From Nymphaea colorata (lineage: Eukaryota > Streptophyta > Magnoliopsida > Nymphaeales > Nymphaeaceae): a stretch of DNA of 64,000 nt. The position numbers and the translations under genes were made by a program. The stretch is taken from positions 20,401,354 through 20,465,353 of the forward strand of contig NC_045142.1 in NCBI RefSeq assembly GCF_008831285.2, in the 5' to 3' direction. The notes below the pieces were generated by a model. The model ran no database searches. It had not been told where the DNA came from and saw only the letters and a list, made by a program, of their open reading frames with translations. Shown here piece by piece: positions 10,709-23,815 of the stretch. How positions within the stretch are numbered: the first letter of the stretch is position 1; every line of letters starts with the position of its first letter.

Positions 10709-12155
10709 ATGGCCATGGCACTCAACATGGGAAAATCTAATAATGCATCTAGTAGCCGAGAAAATGTCAGCAATACTCAAGACTCAGCCTGGTATCCAGA
10801 CACAAGTGCCTCCCACCATGTGACAAATTCAAAACAAGATATGCAAGGTAAAGTTCCCTATCATGGTTCCAATTTTATTATAGTTGGCAATGGTAGTAAG
10901 ATGCAAATTAAAAATATAGGGGAATGTGTACCTACCTAGCAAGACGTCATCCTTTGTTTTGAAAAATGTGTTGCATGCTCCTAAAGCACACAAGAATCTT
11001 ATGTCAATAGCAAGGTTTACCAAAGACAACCAATGCTCAAATGAATTTTCCTATAATGGTTTTATTGTTAATAATATGCAGATAGGCAAGATTCTTCACA
11101 CAGGGCCACTTGAGAAAGGAGGACTCTATAGATGGACGAGAGAAGGGAAGGACTCTACTAGCAATCCTATCAGTATTGGAGATGATGATCAATAAAAGAG
11201 TGCTAATACTTCTTTGGTTTCTCAAAATTCTTACTCAAACATTTAGTTATGGCATTTGTGTCTAGGACATGCTCTCCTTCAGTTGTTAAACTCGTTGAAA
11301 GTTGCTGGTTTAATTTATGATGATGAAAGACATAAATTAGATTTTTGTTCCTCATGTGTTCTTGGAAAAATGCATAAAATTCATTTTCCTAAAGCTGAGT
11401 TTCATGTGACCAAACCTCTTGAAGTGTTACATGTTGATATTTGGGGACCATCACCATGTGCTTCACGAGAAGGGTACATGTATTATTTCTTAACGGTTGA
11501 CGACTACTCTCACTTCTCATGGATCTTTCCCATGTCAAAGAAAAGTGATACGCTTCCATGTTTTAAAACCTTTTTAAGCAAAGTAGAGCGTCAACTTGAA
11601 ACAAAAATGAAAATTTTCCATTCAGATGGAGGAGGAGAATTCATGAGCAACGAGTTTAGCACATTTCTTGAAAATCAACGTATTCGTCGATGGATAACAT
11701 GCCCTTACACATCGTAGTAGAACGAGATAGTAGAAAGGAAGCATAGGCATCTAGTAGAAATGGGATTCACCATTATTATTCATGCCAATATGCCACAAAA
11801 ATTTTGGTTTGATGCTTTTAAAACTGTTGTTCATCTTATTAACAGGTTGCCTATTGCAGACTTGCAAATAACGCAGTATGAGAAGCTCTTGCATGAAGTT
11901 CCCAAATATAGTCATCTAAGGACCTTTGGTTGTACCGTCTATCTATTGAATGGGCCTAGTCGTTCTTCAGAACTAGAACCCAAAGCTCAAACCTGTGTCT
12001 TCATTGGGTATGGCAGCTGTCATAAAGGCTGTGTTTGTTACAATCCAATCTCTAATCGTGTTATCATATCTAGACATGTTATTTTTATGAAAGAAATTTT
12101 TTATACTGTCATTGTGGTCCCTCTTTTACTGCCTCAAACATTTCAAGTTAGCTAA
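10709..12155 (+). pseudogene. pol: Copia protease and integrase, broken
   Basis: The protease motif reads WYPDTSASHHVT, with Ser in place of the Gly of the usual D-[ST]-G-A site. After a stop at 10937-10939 the frame continues with NVLHAPKAHKNLMS, then the GAG-pre-integrase zinc region (CSSCVLGK) and the integrase core at 11256-11717: DIWGP, FHSDGGGEF and downstream NEIVERKHRHL, which carry the D, D and E positions. An in-frame TAG interrupts just before NEIVERK at a site where Gln is usual. The frame 11760-12155 carries the rest of the integrase (LRTFGCTVYL, FIGY). No reverse transcriptase or RNase H follows, so the element is truncated at about 12.4 kb. Confidence 0.85.
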
Positions 12156-12406
12156 AGTCGTTGTCCAGATCTGAATGTATTAAGCCTAGACCTATTGATG
12201 AGCTAAAAGAGAGTTTACCTCTTATTGAGTTGCGTAGAACCATTCCTAGTTCCTCAAGTACCTCAGTAGTTCAAACTGGTTCCAATCACTTTCATGTGCA
12301 CATACCATCAATTTCAGCATACTTAGACCTTCATGGAACTAGAAACACGTTACAAACAAGTCCAGCACAAGGGTGTCACAGTGTGCTTCATATAGCTATA
12401 TTATGA
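12156..12406 (+). mobile_element. Copia linker after integrase
   Basis: A Ser/Pro-rich frame follows the integrase, as in the poorly conserved linker that precedes reverse transcriptase in copia. No RT motif is reached before unrelated AT-rich DNA begins. Confidence 0.5.
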
Positions 12407-12690
12407 ACATAGTACCACATTATATATATTCTTTCACAAACAGCTCATGTATTACCCTAAAAATACCCATTTATTTTTCTGTACATAGGTAATTACACCT
12501 CATACATGCATATTTTTATTTATTTTTAGGCAATCAGAGATGTCTAAGACTAAGAATGTTGTGTATCATTTCCAGAATATAACACTTCACACATCTATTC
12601 ATATCTAGGCGCATAAATACATAGATTCGCTACTATAACATGCATATATATATATATATATATATACATACATACATACAAGCAATGTAT

Positions 12691-12722
<32 letters not shown>

Positions 12723-13784
12723 GTACATACATACATACATACAAGCAAAAAAGGTACAAGGGCTACATGTTGCACTCATAGCTGAGTATTCCCATACCTT
12801 ATTGCTCTATGCTGCAATCAATTCAGTCCACCAAGGGCTACATGCTGCACTCATAGCTGAGTATTCCCATGCCTTATTGCTCTATGCTGCAATCAATTCA
12901 GTCCGCCAAGAAGGCTGCCGTTCCAAGGCAGTGTATCACGATTTCCTTGCAAAACATGCATTTACATGTATAATTTCAGCCCCACCAAGTAGAATTCTCC
13001 TTGATTTATATATATATATATACATACCTATATAGATTATTTATAAAATAAACTATATAACACTTACCAGGGTCTCTCTAACTGTACAGCCCCTGATTTT
13101 TTACTGTCAGCACCCTAGCTCCTTGGCTTTCTTGATCCTCCAAGCTGCCGATAACAGTCACATGGACCAGTGCCTCTTTCCTCTTGATCTTCACCCCAAG
13201 ATGCAGGAAAACAAAGGTTAGCTTTCACTTTTTCCTAATTTCTAATGCTGGAACCCTTGCCCCTATGGCTGCAGCAAATGGGAACCTGAGGTATGGGGTT
13301 AAATAAGGCCAATACATGGCGATCAGCACCTCCAAATGATTTTTCTCAGGAAGGCTTCTCAGCTGCCCTCAATCATCTTTAGTTTCTTTTAATATTTTCA
13401 GTTACCACTTCTACCTAGGTATATATTTGGTAACCCATTCATTTCTTTCCATGACTTCCCCCTTTATGATATAGTTGACAATTTCAACTATTTTTATCAG
13501 TTATTGAATCTACCAATTATAGCCTATACTCTTATTAAAATTTTTGTCATAATAAAGAAAAAGAAAAAGAAAAACGTGGGCATTATTACAGCAACCGTTC
13601 GGTTTGAGCCGGAAGTATTGGTTAGAAGGTGATCAGTTCTTAGAGATGATGTTAGCGACCATCAGTTTGTTTGATCAATATTCAAAGGTCGCGAGTTATA
13701 ATGAAAAATTCGGCTTTTGGTATTGTTGTGGCTGTAAGAATGATATGTATAGAGGGTTAAAATTTTGATATAGAAAGCATATTT
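12407..13784. other. AT-rich DNA, no gene seen
   Basis: (TA)n and (ACAT)n microsatellites lie at about 12643-12745 and 13006-13024, around a 75-bp tandem duplication. Short open frames here come from the microsatellites. Confidence 0.7.
12757..12906 (+). repeat. 75-bp tandem duplication
   Basis: Copies at 12757-12831 and 12832-12906 begin CAAGGGCTACATG and differ at only a few positions. Confidence 0.9.
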
Positions 13785-14860
13785 AGATGGGTGCTTTGTG
13801 ATGTTAGAGGTGCTTTCCTTCCAGTTTTCACTTTTCACCTGTACAAATCAGACCTTAGGCTTGCAATATATTGGATCATATAGATATATAGCCCTCCACG
13901 TACGTCATTAAATGGATCTCAAATGCCCACCTAAGCAAGAAATTAAGTCTAAGGTCACCTATGTTCTTTAGAGAGAGCTTCGCGTTGACCATCAGTGTCA
14001 AAAACTCAAGCGGCATCGATTGAAGAAATTGACAAGCGACATCCCATGACAACGCTGGTGGCTAAAGTTCAGTTTCTCCTCCTCCACCAACCCCCTCTCC
14101 TCTTTCTTCTTCTTCGGCCACTTGAATCTGTGGAACTGGTCAAGGCCCGATATGAGATATGAGATCGAGTTGCTGCACACTTCTGTGGATCCACAAGTAT
14201 ACAGTACCATAGGAAAAAAGATGAAGGTTGGGTTTTTTCTGAATTTTTTAATGATGTACTATGTCTATTTTAGACTTTTAAATTTTTTATAACCATTTTT
14301 TACCCTTTTAAAATGTTCCTTTTCTACTATAAACAGGGATATTTTGGTCATTATGTACCCATATACACAATGTTTTTACATATAACCTGTTTTGACAACC
14401 CATTTCTATAGGATATATATATGTATATATATAATCAATCTTCTTAGTCATCTTTTTCTTACAAGATATATCTTCTCTATATATAGTACCTTCTTGGACC
14501 GGACACTCTCTTTTTCGCTACGACTGTTTTATTAATGCAAATCTGTTCATGTTGGCCCACGTCCACCCGAACTCAGCTGAATGCTCTCCACTCATTGCTC
14601 TCATCATGAGCAACTGTCATCACCCTCTTTCTCTCTCTCTCTCTCCCACTCTCTCTCATTTGGCCTGATTTGTTTTTTTATTCTGAAACAGCTCTTAAGG
14701 TGGAAAGATTAAGGGAAGACGTGGACTGTGAAAGAGTCATGCATGGAATATTCTTCTGTCAGATTTTTCTTTCTTTGACAAGTAGCCTAAACCAGTGTTG
14801 TTAGAGGTGCACACCTGCATGAGGTCTCTGTGCATCACCTAGAAGAACGCCTCAAAGCAT
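13785..14860 (+). repeat. Segmental duplication C, copy 1
   Basis: This matches about 22478-23815 in order and orientation. Shared landmarks are TAGATGGGTGCTTT, CCTTCCAGTTTTCACTTTT, GCAATATATTGGATCATATA, GCATCGATTGA, TCTTGGACCGGA and CAAGTAGCCTAAACCA. Indels account for the length difference. Confidence 0.8.
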
Positions 14861-14924
14861 CTGAGTGATGCATCATTGACCTAATTAAGGTGTGTGCCAT
14901 GACGACCTAATTAAGGTGTGTGGC

Positions 14925-14966
<42 letters not shown>

Positions 14967-15080
14967 ATTGAAATCGGGCAGCTATTTTTGTGCTCGAATG
15001 GTTATTTTGTATCAATAAAAACTGCTGTAAAAGTTGTATTTGATCATTGCAAATGCATTTTTGATGGATTCGAGGCGACA
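14925..15080 (+). repeat. Partial copy of duplication A with (TA)n(GT)n
   Basis: A (TA)n(TG)n run followed by TTGAAATCGGGCAGCT...TCGAATGGTTATTTTGTA corresponds to 20748-20925, and more distantly to 6915-7030. Confidence 0.65.
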
Positions 15081-15369
15081 ATCACCTAGAAGACGTTGCT
15101 AGGTTGTTGCATTTGAGAACTCACGGAAAACCCGTGCTGGGGACATCCAGCTACAGCTTGATAGGGAAGAGCAGCGACCTTTTAGGGTTGACAGATTTGG
15201 AGTTTAAGAAAGCTGTGGCATATAGAGAAAAGTCGACGTCATTAATTGTTTTAGAGCTACAAAATAATGGAGACATGCAAAACATGGTGTAACTTCACAA
15301 GAAACGGACCAAGTATTGAGGTCTTTTCAAGTATGACTATCAAAGCTAGTGCTATCTGATGATAAAATA

Positions 15370-15790
15370 ATGAAATGTCGGGCCGAGTACGAACTGGTAC
15401 AATTCAAATAGGTTGATTCAAACCAATTTTCACTTGTAAAATGAAAAAAAAAAGTGTAAAATAGATGACAAGAAAACACCAAAGTACAAATTAAACAGCA
15501 ACAAAACGACAATACATTCTTTGTCTTTCTCCGGCCTTGCTTGTCTTCAATTTAGTTGGCCGAGAGAATTTGATTGTTGGTGGTGGTGGCCTTGTTTGTC
15601 TTTGATTTAGTTGATATAGTAGAGCCCATGTATCCCTTTCATATCCATCACCAAATCCTCCTTTGGGGTTTCTGGAGAAATTAACGTGGCAATCAAGATA
15701 TTTTGGTTAGTTTGCTAACCGATGGCTATTAGGAAATTTCTGTAACATAGAGCTGTGCTAGATTTTTCAACAAGAGGAAAATGTCTAATT
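15370..15790 (-). mobile_element. Third piece of the antisense copia fragment
   Basis: 15390-15515 resembles 7725-7850 and 15620-15770 resembles about 8570-8685, including TTTCTGTAACATAGAGCTGTGCTAGATTT. Most of the coding middle is missing, so this is a deleted copy of the fragment at 7.7-8.8 kb. Confidence 0.6.
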
Positions 15791-16098
15791 CCTTTAAACT
15801 GAAGTTGTAGATCCATGTGCCATCTGTATTTGAAGTTGGCATACATGGTTTTGTATTTTCTGGTGGAAGATTTGGATCATTCCCATTAAGTCTTCTTTCC
15901 TAAAGCTCGTTTCGTATTTCACCACTTATTGCAAACCTGAGAATGGAGCTTTTAGCTATCCTGGGGATTTCTCGCTGTCGGATTGGTTCCTCTCTTCTTC
16001 TCTGCTGCTTCTATTTTCTTTTGTTTCATCTTTTTTTTTAAGTTGTACTGTAGCATCCATTACTCTTTGGACGTTTTTAGTTTTATTTAATACAAACT

Positions 16099-16132
<34 letters not shown>

Positions 16133-16562
16133 ATGTGTGTGCATGTGCATATATATGTATATATAAATAACATACCACTTAGGTAAGGGACAGAAGCCGG
16201 GCCTATTAAAATTCCTTTTCTTTATAATTTAGCACTATCTTAAAATATATTGGTGGTAAACATACATTAAGTTAGTTATTTTTTATTTTATTAATATACT
16301 ATAATAATTAAAAAAGGAATGGCACTTATAACATCAAAATTTTAGTAGTTGAAAAAATACTTTTTTTATAAAAGTAATTTGAACTTAAACATTGTTTAGA
16401 TTAAATTAGTGTTTATATGAAGACATTAGTAGATTCATATTTTGTTCAGAACACTTTTTAACACAAATATATGAGGTCTGTTGGTTTTTGTTTGTGATCG
16501 AAGTAGTGTGTGTGTGTGTGTGTGTTGTTATATGTAAGGTTGTTGTTTTTGTTGTGATCATA

Positions 16563-16604
<42 letters not shown>

Positions 16605-17639
16605 TGACTGGTGAACTGACTTTTTAGAGTTATTCAGCCATCTAATCACGGTTGTCTGATCTAACTTGATAGATAGTTAGGAGAAAAATAAAGAGAAAAA
16701 AGTGATATGTATTTTCATTATCTATTATTAGTAATATACATACACACATAATATATATATATATATAATTTTCAATGACAGTGCTATCTCTTTTATAACA
16801 AAAAATATTGAGAAAAGTCTTATCAATGTAAATTATTTGTTTCTATTCAAAAGGGTGGTTCCCCTCTTTTTTGACTTCTCCACCACTAAAAGTGAAGTGT
16901 GGTGGAACAAAGAAATAAGGTGACAGCTCCACGCGTTTTGAGTTCTTATGCACGTCTAGGGAGAGAGGGGGGAGAGAGCATACAGAAAGATGGAATTCCT
17001 TCCGGCATTTGCTAGTGACGATCGGCAACCATGAAGATTCATGAGGAGCATGGTGTAGGTACTGTGAATAGCTTTAAAATAGGGAAGGGAAGCTGGTCGA
17101 TCAAGGCAGGGCGTCTTTCAGATGTGGTTTCATTAGCATATGTGTTTTCTATATGCTTTTGTGGTGATGATGCTTTGTGTTGAAGTCAGTGATATACGTG
17201 AGAGACTTCCTTCATAGAAAAGGACGAAAAGTTGCAGAAACTTGTTCTTCTGCTTGAAGAGTCATATTTAGCACATGTTGAATCATATAAATTAGACTGT
17301 CAATTGCTTTTGATGTAACAGATTTGGATTTTTCTTGTTGCCATGGTATTAACAATTCCTGTCTTCGATAGCCACCATATTGCCATGGGAAGCACAATCT
17401 ACCAACTTCACATAAGTATTTTAATTCGAGCCTTTCTATTCCACCTCTAAGTCTGTGTCTTTCCCACCAAGACAGGAACTTTAATATCAACGATGTCATA
17501 TAATGTAAATTAATGGTTTTTTTCAACAGGGTCGTTCCTCTCTTTTTTTACTTGTCTACCACTGAAAGTGAAAGTGTGGTGGAAGAAAGAAACAAAGTAA
17601 CAGCTCCATGCCCTTTGACTTCTCTTGCATGAAGAGAGC

Positions 17640-17675
<36 letters not shown>

Positions 17676-18426
17676 TGAGAGAGAGCGAGAGATGGGAATT
17701 ACATGTTTTGTTCTTATTCTAAATAGTAGTCTGGCTGGCGAGTGGAAAAGGGAGATGAGTCTGACAAATCCTTAGATCTGTTTTAGCAAAAGAACTGAAG
17801 TATGCAACTTTAGTTTGAAAGCGGAGAGTGCTTCAGGACGTAGTGGATCCTTCAGGTCCCTTTTCAACAGTACCAAGGAGTAACCAGTCATTACATAATC
17901 AAGATGGTTGAAGTTTTCTTGAGAATAAGATGAATGGGAATAAGTTTAACAACACTGTGATTGTTCTGATTCTCAATATAGAAGGAGCTACAAGTGTACA
18001 CCAGTAGCAACCTATTTCCCCATGTAACTTCTTATATAAGGTCATTTCAAACATGCTGGCTCTTAGAGAGGCTTTAGGCAACACAATCCCAATTGTTAAA
18101 TAAATTTTTCGTTGACCTATTATGCACCTGTTTGGATGGAGAAAAAGTAGGATAAAAGGAAAAGAATGGAAAGGGAAAGAAAGGATTTGGGTAGAAATGG
18201 AGAGGAAAGAAAACAGAATGAAACAAATTGTTATAAAAGCTTGTTTGAATAGAAAGAAAAAGAATTGTTCAAACAAGGAAAAGAAAGAAATAATTTGAGT
18301 TGGTTTACAATAATACCCCAAAGACTCTAGAACTTATTATGCAAGTAAAATATTTTTGATTCAGTTATATGGCTAGATTCCAAGGGTCGCATGTCAATCT
18401 TTAAAAACCTATTTTATATGTAGCAT

Positions 18427-18466
<40 letters not shown>

Positions 18467-18861
18467 TATATATATATATATATATGTTTGTTTCCCTTAT
18501 ATAAATTTTAAATAATTTATCACCTTAAAATCAACAATGAAAGATAAACTTTAGCAATAGAGGACATAGGAATGTAAAAGGCCAAGCAAACCAAATATGT
18601 TTATGACCTCAGGGTTTATCTATGTAACCATTAACATGTGTGATGGCCTTCATCCAAGAAATCCATTTATTTCTTGCTTCATATTAATAGGGATCCTTAG
18701 ATAACTTGATAAGATATAATAATGGCTTCCATAAATTATTTCTTGTCATTCCCACTTGCATCTCATCAATCATTTCAAATTTTGATCGCAAATTGAAAAT
18801 GTCATGCTATCGTTTAACAAGTGATGTCCAGTTCTTCATACGAATGGAACTAATATATAGT
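15791..18861. other. Microsatellite-rich DNA, no gene seen
   Basis: Contains (CT)n at 16098-16132, (TG)n at 16505-16525, (TG)n(TA)n at 16563-16604, (GA)n at 17640-17690 and a long (TA)n at 18432-18485. A purine-rich stretch at 18130-18300 gives spurious open frames on the other strand. I see nothing coding. Confidence 0.65.
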
Positions 18862-19047
18862 GAGACCACCAGTGGCAGAGCTAGAAATTTCTGATTGAGG
18901 GGCAGTCTGTTTAGTTTTAAACTTGAAGGGTCACTCATATGTAATAAAAGTCAATTATGTTTACATATGTAAATAAGGCAAAATTCGTAGGCTGGTGTGG
19001 GTAATTGCCCACACCAGCTACAATGTAACTCCACCACTGGAGACCAC
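18862..19047. mobile_element. hAT-type MITE with exact 8-bp target duplication
   Basis: The element itself is 18870-19039 (170 bp). Its left end CAGTGGCAGAGCTA and right end TAACTCCACCACTG are inverted repeats with three mismatches. It is flanked by the identical 8-mer GAGACCAC at 18862-18869 and 19040-19047. TIRs starting CAGTG with 8-bp duplications are diagnostic of the hAT superfamily. The interior is non-coding and contains the small palindrome TGTGGGTAATTGCCCACA. Confidence 0.88.
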
Positions 19048-20105
19048 CTTGAGTTACAGATTACCTCTTCATGTTTCACCACATGGTACTTGTATTTGTC
19101 ACTCGTCATGCGATAAAAATATTTTGGAGATGAATATTTCAATTTGTTTGACTATCTTGGAAGGCTTGAAGTGAATTGTGGCTGCTGGAAAGGAACATGC
19201 TTTTTGAGAGTGACTCTAGCACCATTAGTAGCCATTCTTTGGAATTTTCAATTTCTTTTGAATTTTGACAATGATGCTCTGAGCAGCAGTGATCATCTGA
19301 GGAATTTGATGTGAAAGGATGGAGGCCTCATTGTGGACTACTCCTTTTGAACATTGAAGAAGGTGAGCCTGCATATGCTGGTGAGGACATTCCACTTGAA
19401 GGGGATGAAGAGAATGAAGCCAAATGAGTTTGAATATTATAATGAAGATGAAGAAGATGAATAGATAGGTTGCATATTATAAATGTTTGATAATATGATG
19501 TAAAAACAGTAAAAAGTTTATTGTAAAAGTCCTTAAGACCTCAAATTTTATCATGTTTATCCTATCTTATCATTATTATGTCTGTAGATGAAGATTTGTG
19601 AATTTTTATTATGTGTGTAATATTGTGATGAGCTGTTTTATATAGGAAACATTTTTCTTGGTTTTATCAGAATTTATCGCTATTTTTTATTTTTTAATTG
19701 CGAATGCATTACAAAAATAAATTTACAATATGTTACCATACATGTAGCCCAATCGATAAGTGATACTATACCACTTTTACAATATTGTTTCTTTCTTAAA
19801 TTAAGTTTCCTACAGTTTCAAGTATTGTCTTATGAGATTGAACAATGACCAGGTGGCCAAATTTGTTCAACAGAATTAAGAGCCTCAAGAGCAGTTGTCT
19901 AGGGCGCTGGCAAAAACTGAGCAGGGAAATAAAGATGCTACTATCTGGGAGGTTGTTCCATGTGAAGAATTGACTGAGTCTCATGGGGAGGAGGAGGAAA
20001 TTTGGTGCAGAAGGCAAGAAATTATAGATGCAAGGGGTGATAAAAATCCAAGTTGTTTTCAAGTTGTAGTTCAAATAGGAATTATTTTTAATGATGATTA
20101 ATTCT
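19048..20105. other. No recognised gene
   Basis: An acidic open patch near 19380-19450 (GEDIPLEGDEE) and another at 19895-20101 look like remnants of coding DNA. Neither has a recognisable domain. Confidence 0.4.
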
Positions 20106-20109
20106 AACA

Positions 20110-20744
20110 TTTAATTAAGAACTTTATTTTGATTTGCATGCTGGGAAGGCACAAAATGACAAGAAAATGTGGATGAAGCTGGACTTGGGCTAGCTAGATG
20201 ATAAAATCTTGAAGGGTCTGGTAATTAATAGCCATCATTTTCTTCTTAATATGACCAGAAAAAATATGTTATCAATCAAACATTTTCATGATTTGGGTCA
20301 AATGACTCATAAATCCAGTGTTTCATTGGTCAATGTTGCCATGAGCCAGACCCAACTAGCATTCAATCGACCATATTTTTTGTGTTAAGACTGAACCAAT
20401 TTAAAAAATAAGTACCCTCTATAGAGATCTTCCCTTGTGCGGATGAGCAAGAGGGGTATTTCATCCTACCGCTCAACAAGAGGGGTATTTCATCCCTAGA
20501 GCCAATTTGGTGTCCCACAGTTGCAGGTTCACTGAAATTCAACAGAATCAGCCTCTGTGATGGTAAATCCTAAATAATATGTACTTATTTCATTGTCAGA
20601 AAATAAATAACGAATCATGACTAGTTTACGCATATAATTGAGCAAGGTCATCTGTAGACTTAGATAATGTTTGTTATTTGTTGGGTTAGACATCTTCCCA
20701 GATAGAAAACATACTAGAAGCATCAAATAAAGCAATGCTAGTGG

Positions 20745-20787
<43 letters not shown>

Positions 20788-20950
20788 TGTGTGTGTGTGT
20801 GTGTGTTGAAATTAGGCAGCTTTCTGCGCTCGAATGGTTATTTTGTATTGTTAAAAACTGCCATAAAAGTTGGATTCCATAATTGAAAACCATGGTCAAG
20901 CAATTGATCGTTGCAAATGCATCTTTTGCGATGTTTTTTATCGATGCCAA
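20110..20950 (+). repeat. Segmental duplication A, copy 2
   Basis: Diverged copy of 6445-7050, with a (TA)n(GT)n run at 20748-20806 in its right part. A 26-bp phrase containing GCAAGAGGGGTATTTCATCC-like sequence is repeated locally at about 20445-20490. Confidence 0.7.
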
Positions 20951-21112
20951 ACAAACAAATAACCATCCAGCCGTGGAGGTTCATCTTTGAATCACTTGAA
21001 TATTCAGAAATGATCACGCCAATCCATTGTTAATCACCCATTTTAATTGCCCTTAAACATGTTTAAAGTCTGATGACATTTGTTTATTTTCCAGTCAACC
21101 TTGTACAATAGA

Positions 21113-21715
21113 TGGATCATATGAATATCCCATCAAAGGATGTAGGATGGCCCAGCAAAGAAAAATTACTATGATCTTTCAAAAAATTGATTCCTCATGA
21201 CATGAACAATTTCACGCTAGCCCGCCAACTTGTGATCTCAACCCCTTCTTTAGTGGTGGAGCCAAGACTTTTTGGCTGAAGGGCATGTGTGTCACCGACC
21301 TGGGTCTGATGTGGGGACTATGATGTGACAGCAACTAGGTCCAGCATCATCGCAACAATACTGATGTGGGGCAATGGTGCACAGCAACCCACACTTCACT
21401 TCAATACTTCCCTTCTTACAGCATGTTCACCGCTTACTGTGGTTACCTGAGGAATACGTTAAGATGTCTCTCTTATTGATCAAATGGTGATTGGAATTCT
21501 TCAACACAAGAATATTCAAACGCTATTACTTAAAATTGCTTGGATTGTGGAGAAGGGTGCAGAAAACACAAAAAAGTTGCATGCAATCCCCGGTAAATGA
21601 TGCAAGAACTTGTTACATCACTAGCTAATGTCACCAGCCACCGTAAGTCCCCTGACAAAATGTTCCAATCTTGGTGTCTATAAATTATGACATAGAAAGT
21701 GGATTAATTTCTGTC
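21113..21715 (+). repeat. Segmental duplication D, copy 1
   Basis: Close match to 30685-31205. Both contain TATGAATATCCCATCAAA, CCGCCAACTTGTGATCTCAA, TAGTGGTGGAGCCAAGACTT and CAAAATGTTCCAATCTTGG. It is non-coding. Part of it (TAGTGGTGGAGCC) looks like one end of an old hAT MITE. Confidence 0.8.
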
Positions 21716-22110
21716 ATTTGTATATTTAATTACCTATTTGATATCTCATGAATAGAACGAGGGGCTCCCTCGACAGTTTCCGAACGCAAAAAACCTATTT
21801 GATTTCACAAGCAGTGGCTGCGGAAGTTCATGCAGTGCAATTACATTATTATACAAAATTTTTTGTTAGGTACTGGAAAACTATATATTTTGAACTTAGA
21901 ACATGGTAACTCCTCAACTTGATTGCAAGATAAGCTAAGCTATGTAATAATCATTCACCAAAATATGGAGTACATCACTAACTTGTGGAGTTTGGTGCAT
22001 GTTGGATGGAGAGTCTATGCTTCACGCCTTCAAACTAAGCAGAGTCCAAAAATCACCAAAATGGTTTCCAGCTAGAGATCATGCTGAAGAAAAAAAGAAC
22101 CCTAAAGGGG

Positions 22111-22250
22111 TAGTGGAAAAGCCTAATTTCTGACTGGGGGTAGTATTAGTTTAACTTTCAACTTTAAGGTATATAAAAAAAAATTTTAAAAAAAGTATCA
22201 ATGACTGGTACGGGAAATTGCTTACAAATCCGCAACAGGCTCCACTACTG
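22111..22250. mobile_element. Diverged hAT-type MITE
   Basis: The left end TAGTGGAAAAGCCTAATTTCTGA resembles the left end of the 18870 element (with AGTGGCAGAGCTAGAAATTTCTGA), and the right end GGCTCCACTACTG matches as an inverted repeat. Flanking 8-mers TAAAGGGG and TTAAGGAG match at 6 of 8. Confidence 0.55.
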
Positions 22251-22477
22251 TTAAGGAGTCATTTGGCAGCAGGGACACTCATACAATTTTCATAATAAGA
22301 ACAACCCCTAAATAGGTAGACAAAATGGGGGATGCTTAGCAGAAGTTTAACCGAGTGTGAGTGACTATACACAATTTCCCTGGATCTCTTTCCTCCAATG
22401 AAAAAGATTGAAAACCAGAAAGTGACAAAACAGAACACATAACAACCACGAACCATGAAGAAGAGAAAACAGATCTA

Positions 22478-23110
22478 TTTAGATGGGTGCTTTATGTTAC
22501 TTCATGCCTAAGAAGGTGCGGTCCTTCCAGTTTTCACTTTTAACCTATACAAATCAGACCTTAGACATGCAATATATTGGATCATATAGATATGTAGCCC
22601 TCCACATACATCATCAAAAGTATATCAGATGCCCACCTAAGCAAAAAATTAAGTCTAAGATGTCTGAGAAAACTTGTTCCTATAGATGGATAAGCAAATG
22701 CTAGTCCATCAATTCGAGATCCAATTCCAGATTTTTTAAAGTGATATCTCATCCACAGCATCGCATCGATTGAGGAATCAACAAGCGATATCCCATGACA
22801 ATGATGGTGGCCAAAGTGCAGTTTCTTCTCTCCACCGCTTGCGACCCGAAGCCCCGATATGAGATTGATTTGCGTGCACATCCGAACGCACAAGTATGCA
22901 GTGGAAAAAAGATGGGGTTTTGATATGTTCAATTTTTTTAATAAAGAAATGTTTATTTTAGACTTTTTTGACCTTTTCATAACCTTTTTTCTACTCTTTT
23001 AAAATGTTTCTTTTTTATTATATACAGAGAAAAAAGATGGGGTTGGGGTACTTTTGAATTTTTTAATAAAATGATGTTTATTTTAGACTTTTTAACTCTT
23101 TCATAATATC

Positions 23111-23160
<50 letters not shown>

Positions 23161-23815
23161 TCTTCTTTGAAGATGTCTCTTCTATAATACCTTTTCTTGG
23201 ACCGGATACTCTCCTTTCATTATGGCTGTTACATTAATACAAATATGTTCGTGTTATCCCATGTTCACCTGAACTCTAAACCTGGTTATATATGTGTCAT
23301 ACTAATGCAAAAAAATTTTGTGTGCTGGTTATGATGAAAATAGTTCCAATTCACACCAAAAAAAATTGGGAAGACAAAAGTGGAAGTCAAAAAAAAAACT
23401 ATAAAGGACATACCTTTTGAAAATTACTAAAATGTCCCCTTACTCTTGGGTATGTACGTTGGGTACCCTTAATCGGGCACTCAACTCAATCTACCCGAAC
23501 TCAGCTGAACGCTCTCCACTCACTGCCTCTTCATGGGCAACTGTCACCACCCTTTCTCTCTCTCTCTCTCTTTCACTTTCTGATTTAGCCTGATTTGTTT
23601 CTTTATTCTAAAACAGCTCTTAAGGATGGTGGAAAGATTAACGGATGATGTGGGCTATTAGAGAGAGAGACATGCATGGAATATTCTTGTGTCAGATTTC
23701 CATTGCATCCATCGGTCACATTTTTCTTCCTTTGACAAGTAGCCTAAACCATTGCATCCGGCGTTGTTAGCCGACGTGAGGTCTGTGTGCATGACCTAGA
23801 AGAACGCCTCAGTAG
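22478..23815 (+). repeat. Segmental duplication C, copy 2
   Basis: Diverged copy of 13785-14860. It is longer because of a (TA)n run at 23115-23158 and an extra AT-rich insert at about 23280-23490. Confidence 0.8.

Noticed and set aside
12640-13035. 131-codon open frame
   Set aside because: Its ends are TA/ACAT microsatellites translated as Ile/Tyr, and the middle is a 75-bp tandem duplication.
17899-18321. 140-codon minus-strand open frame
   Set aside because: Phe/Ser/Leu-rich translation of a purine-rich tract; low complexity.
21251-22250. A single 1-kb hAT element between TAGTGGTGGAGCC and GGCTCCACTACTG
   Set aside because: The right end pairs better with the left end at 22111, giving a normal MITE size; no shared target duplication for the 1-kb version.
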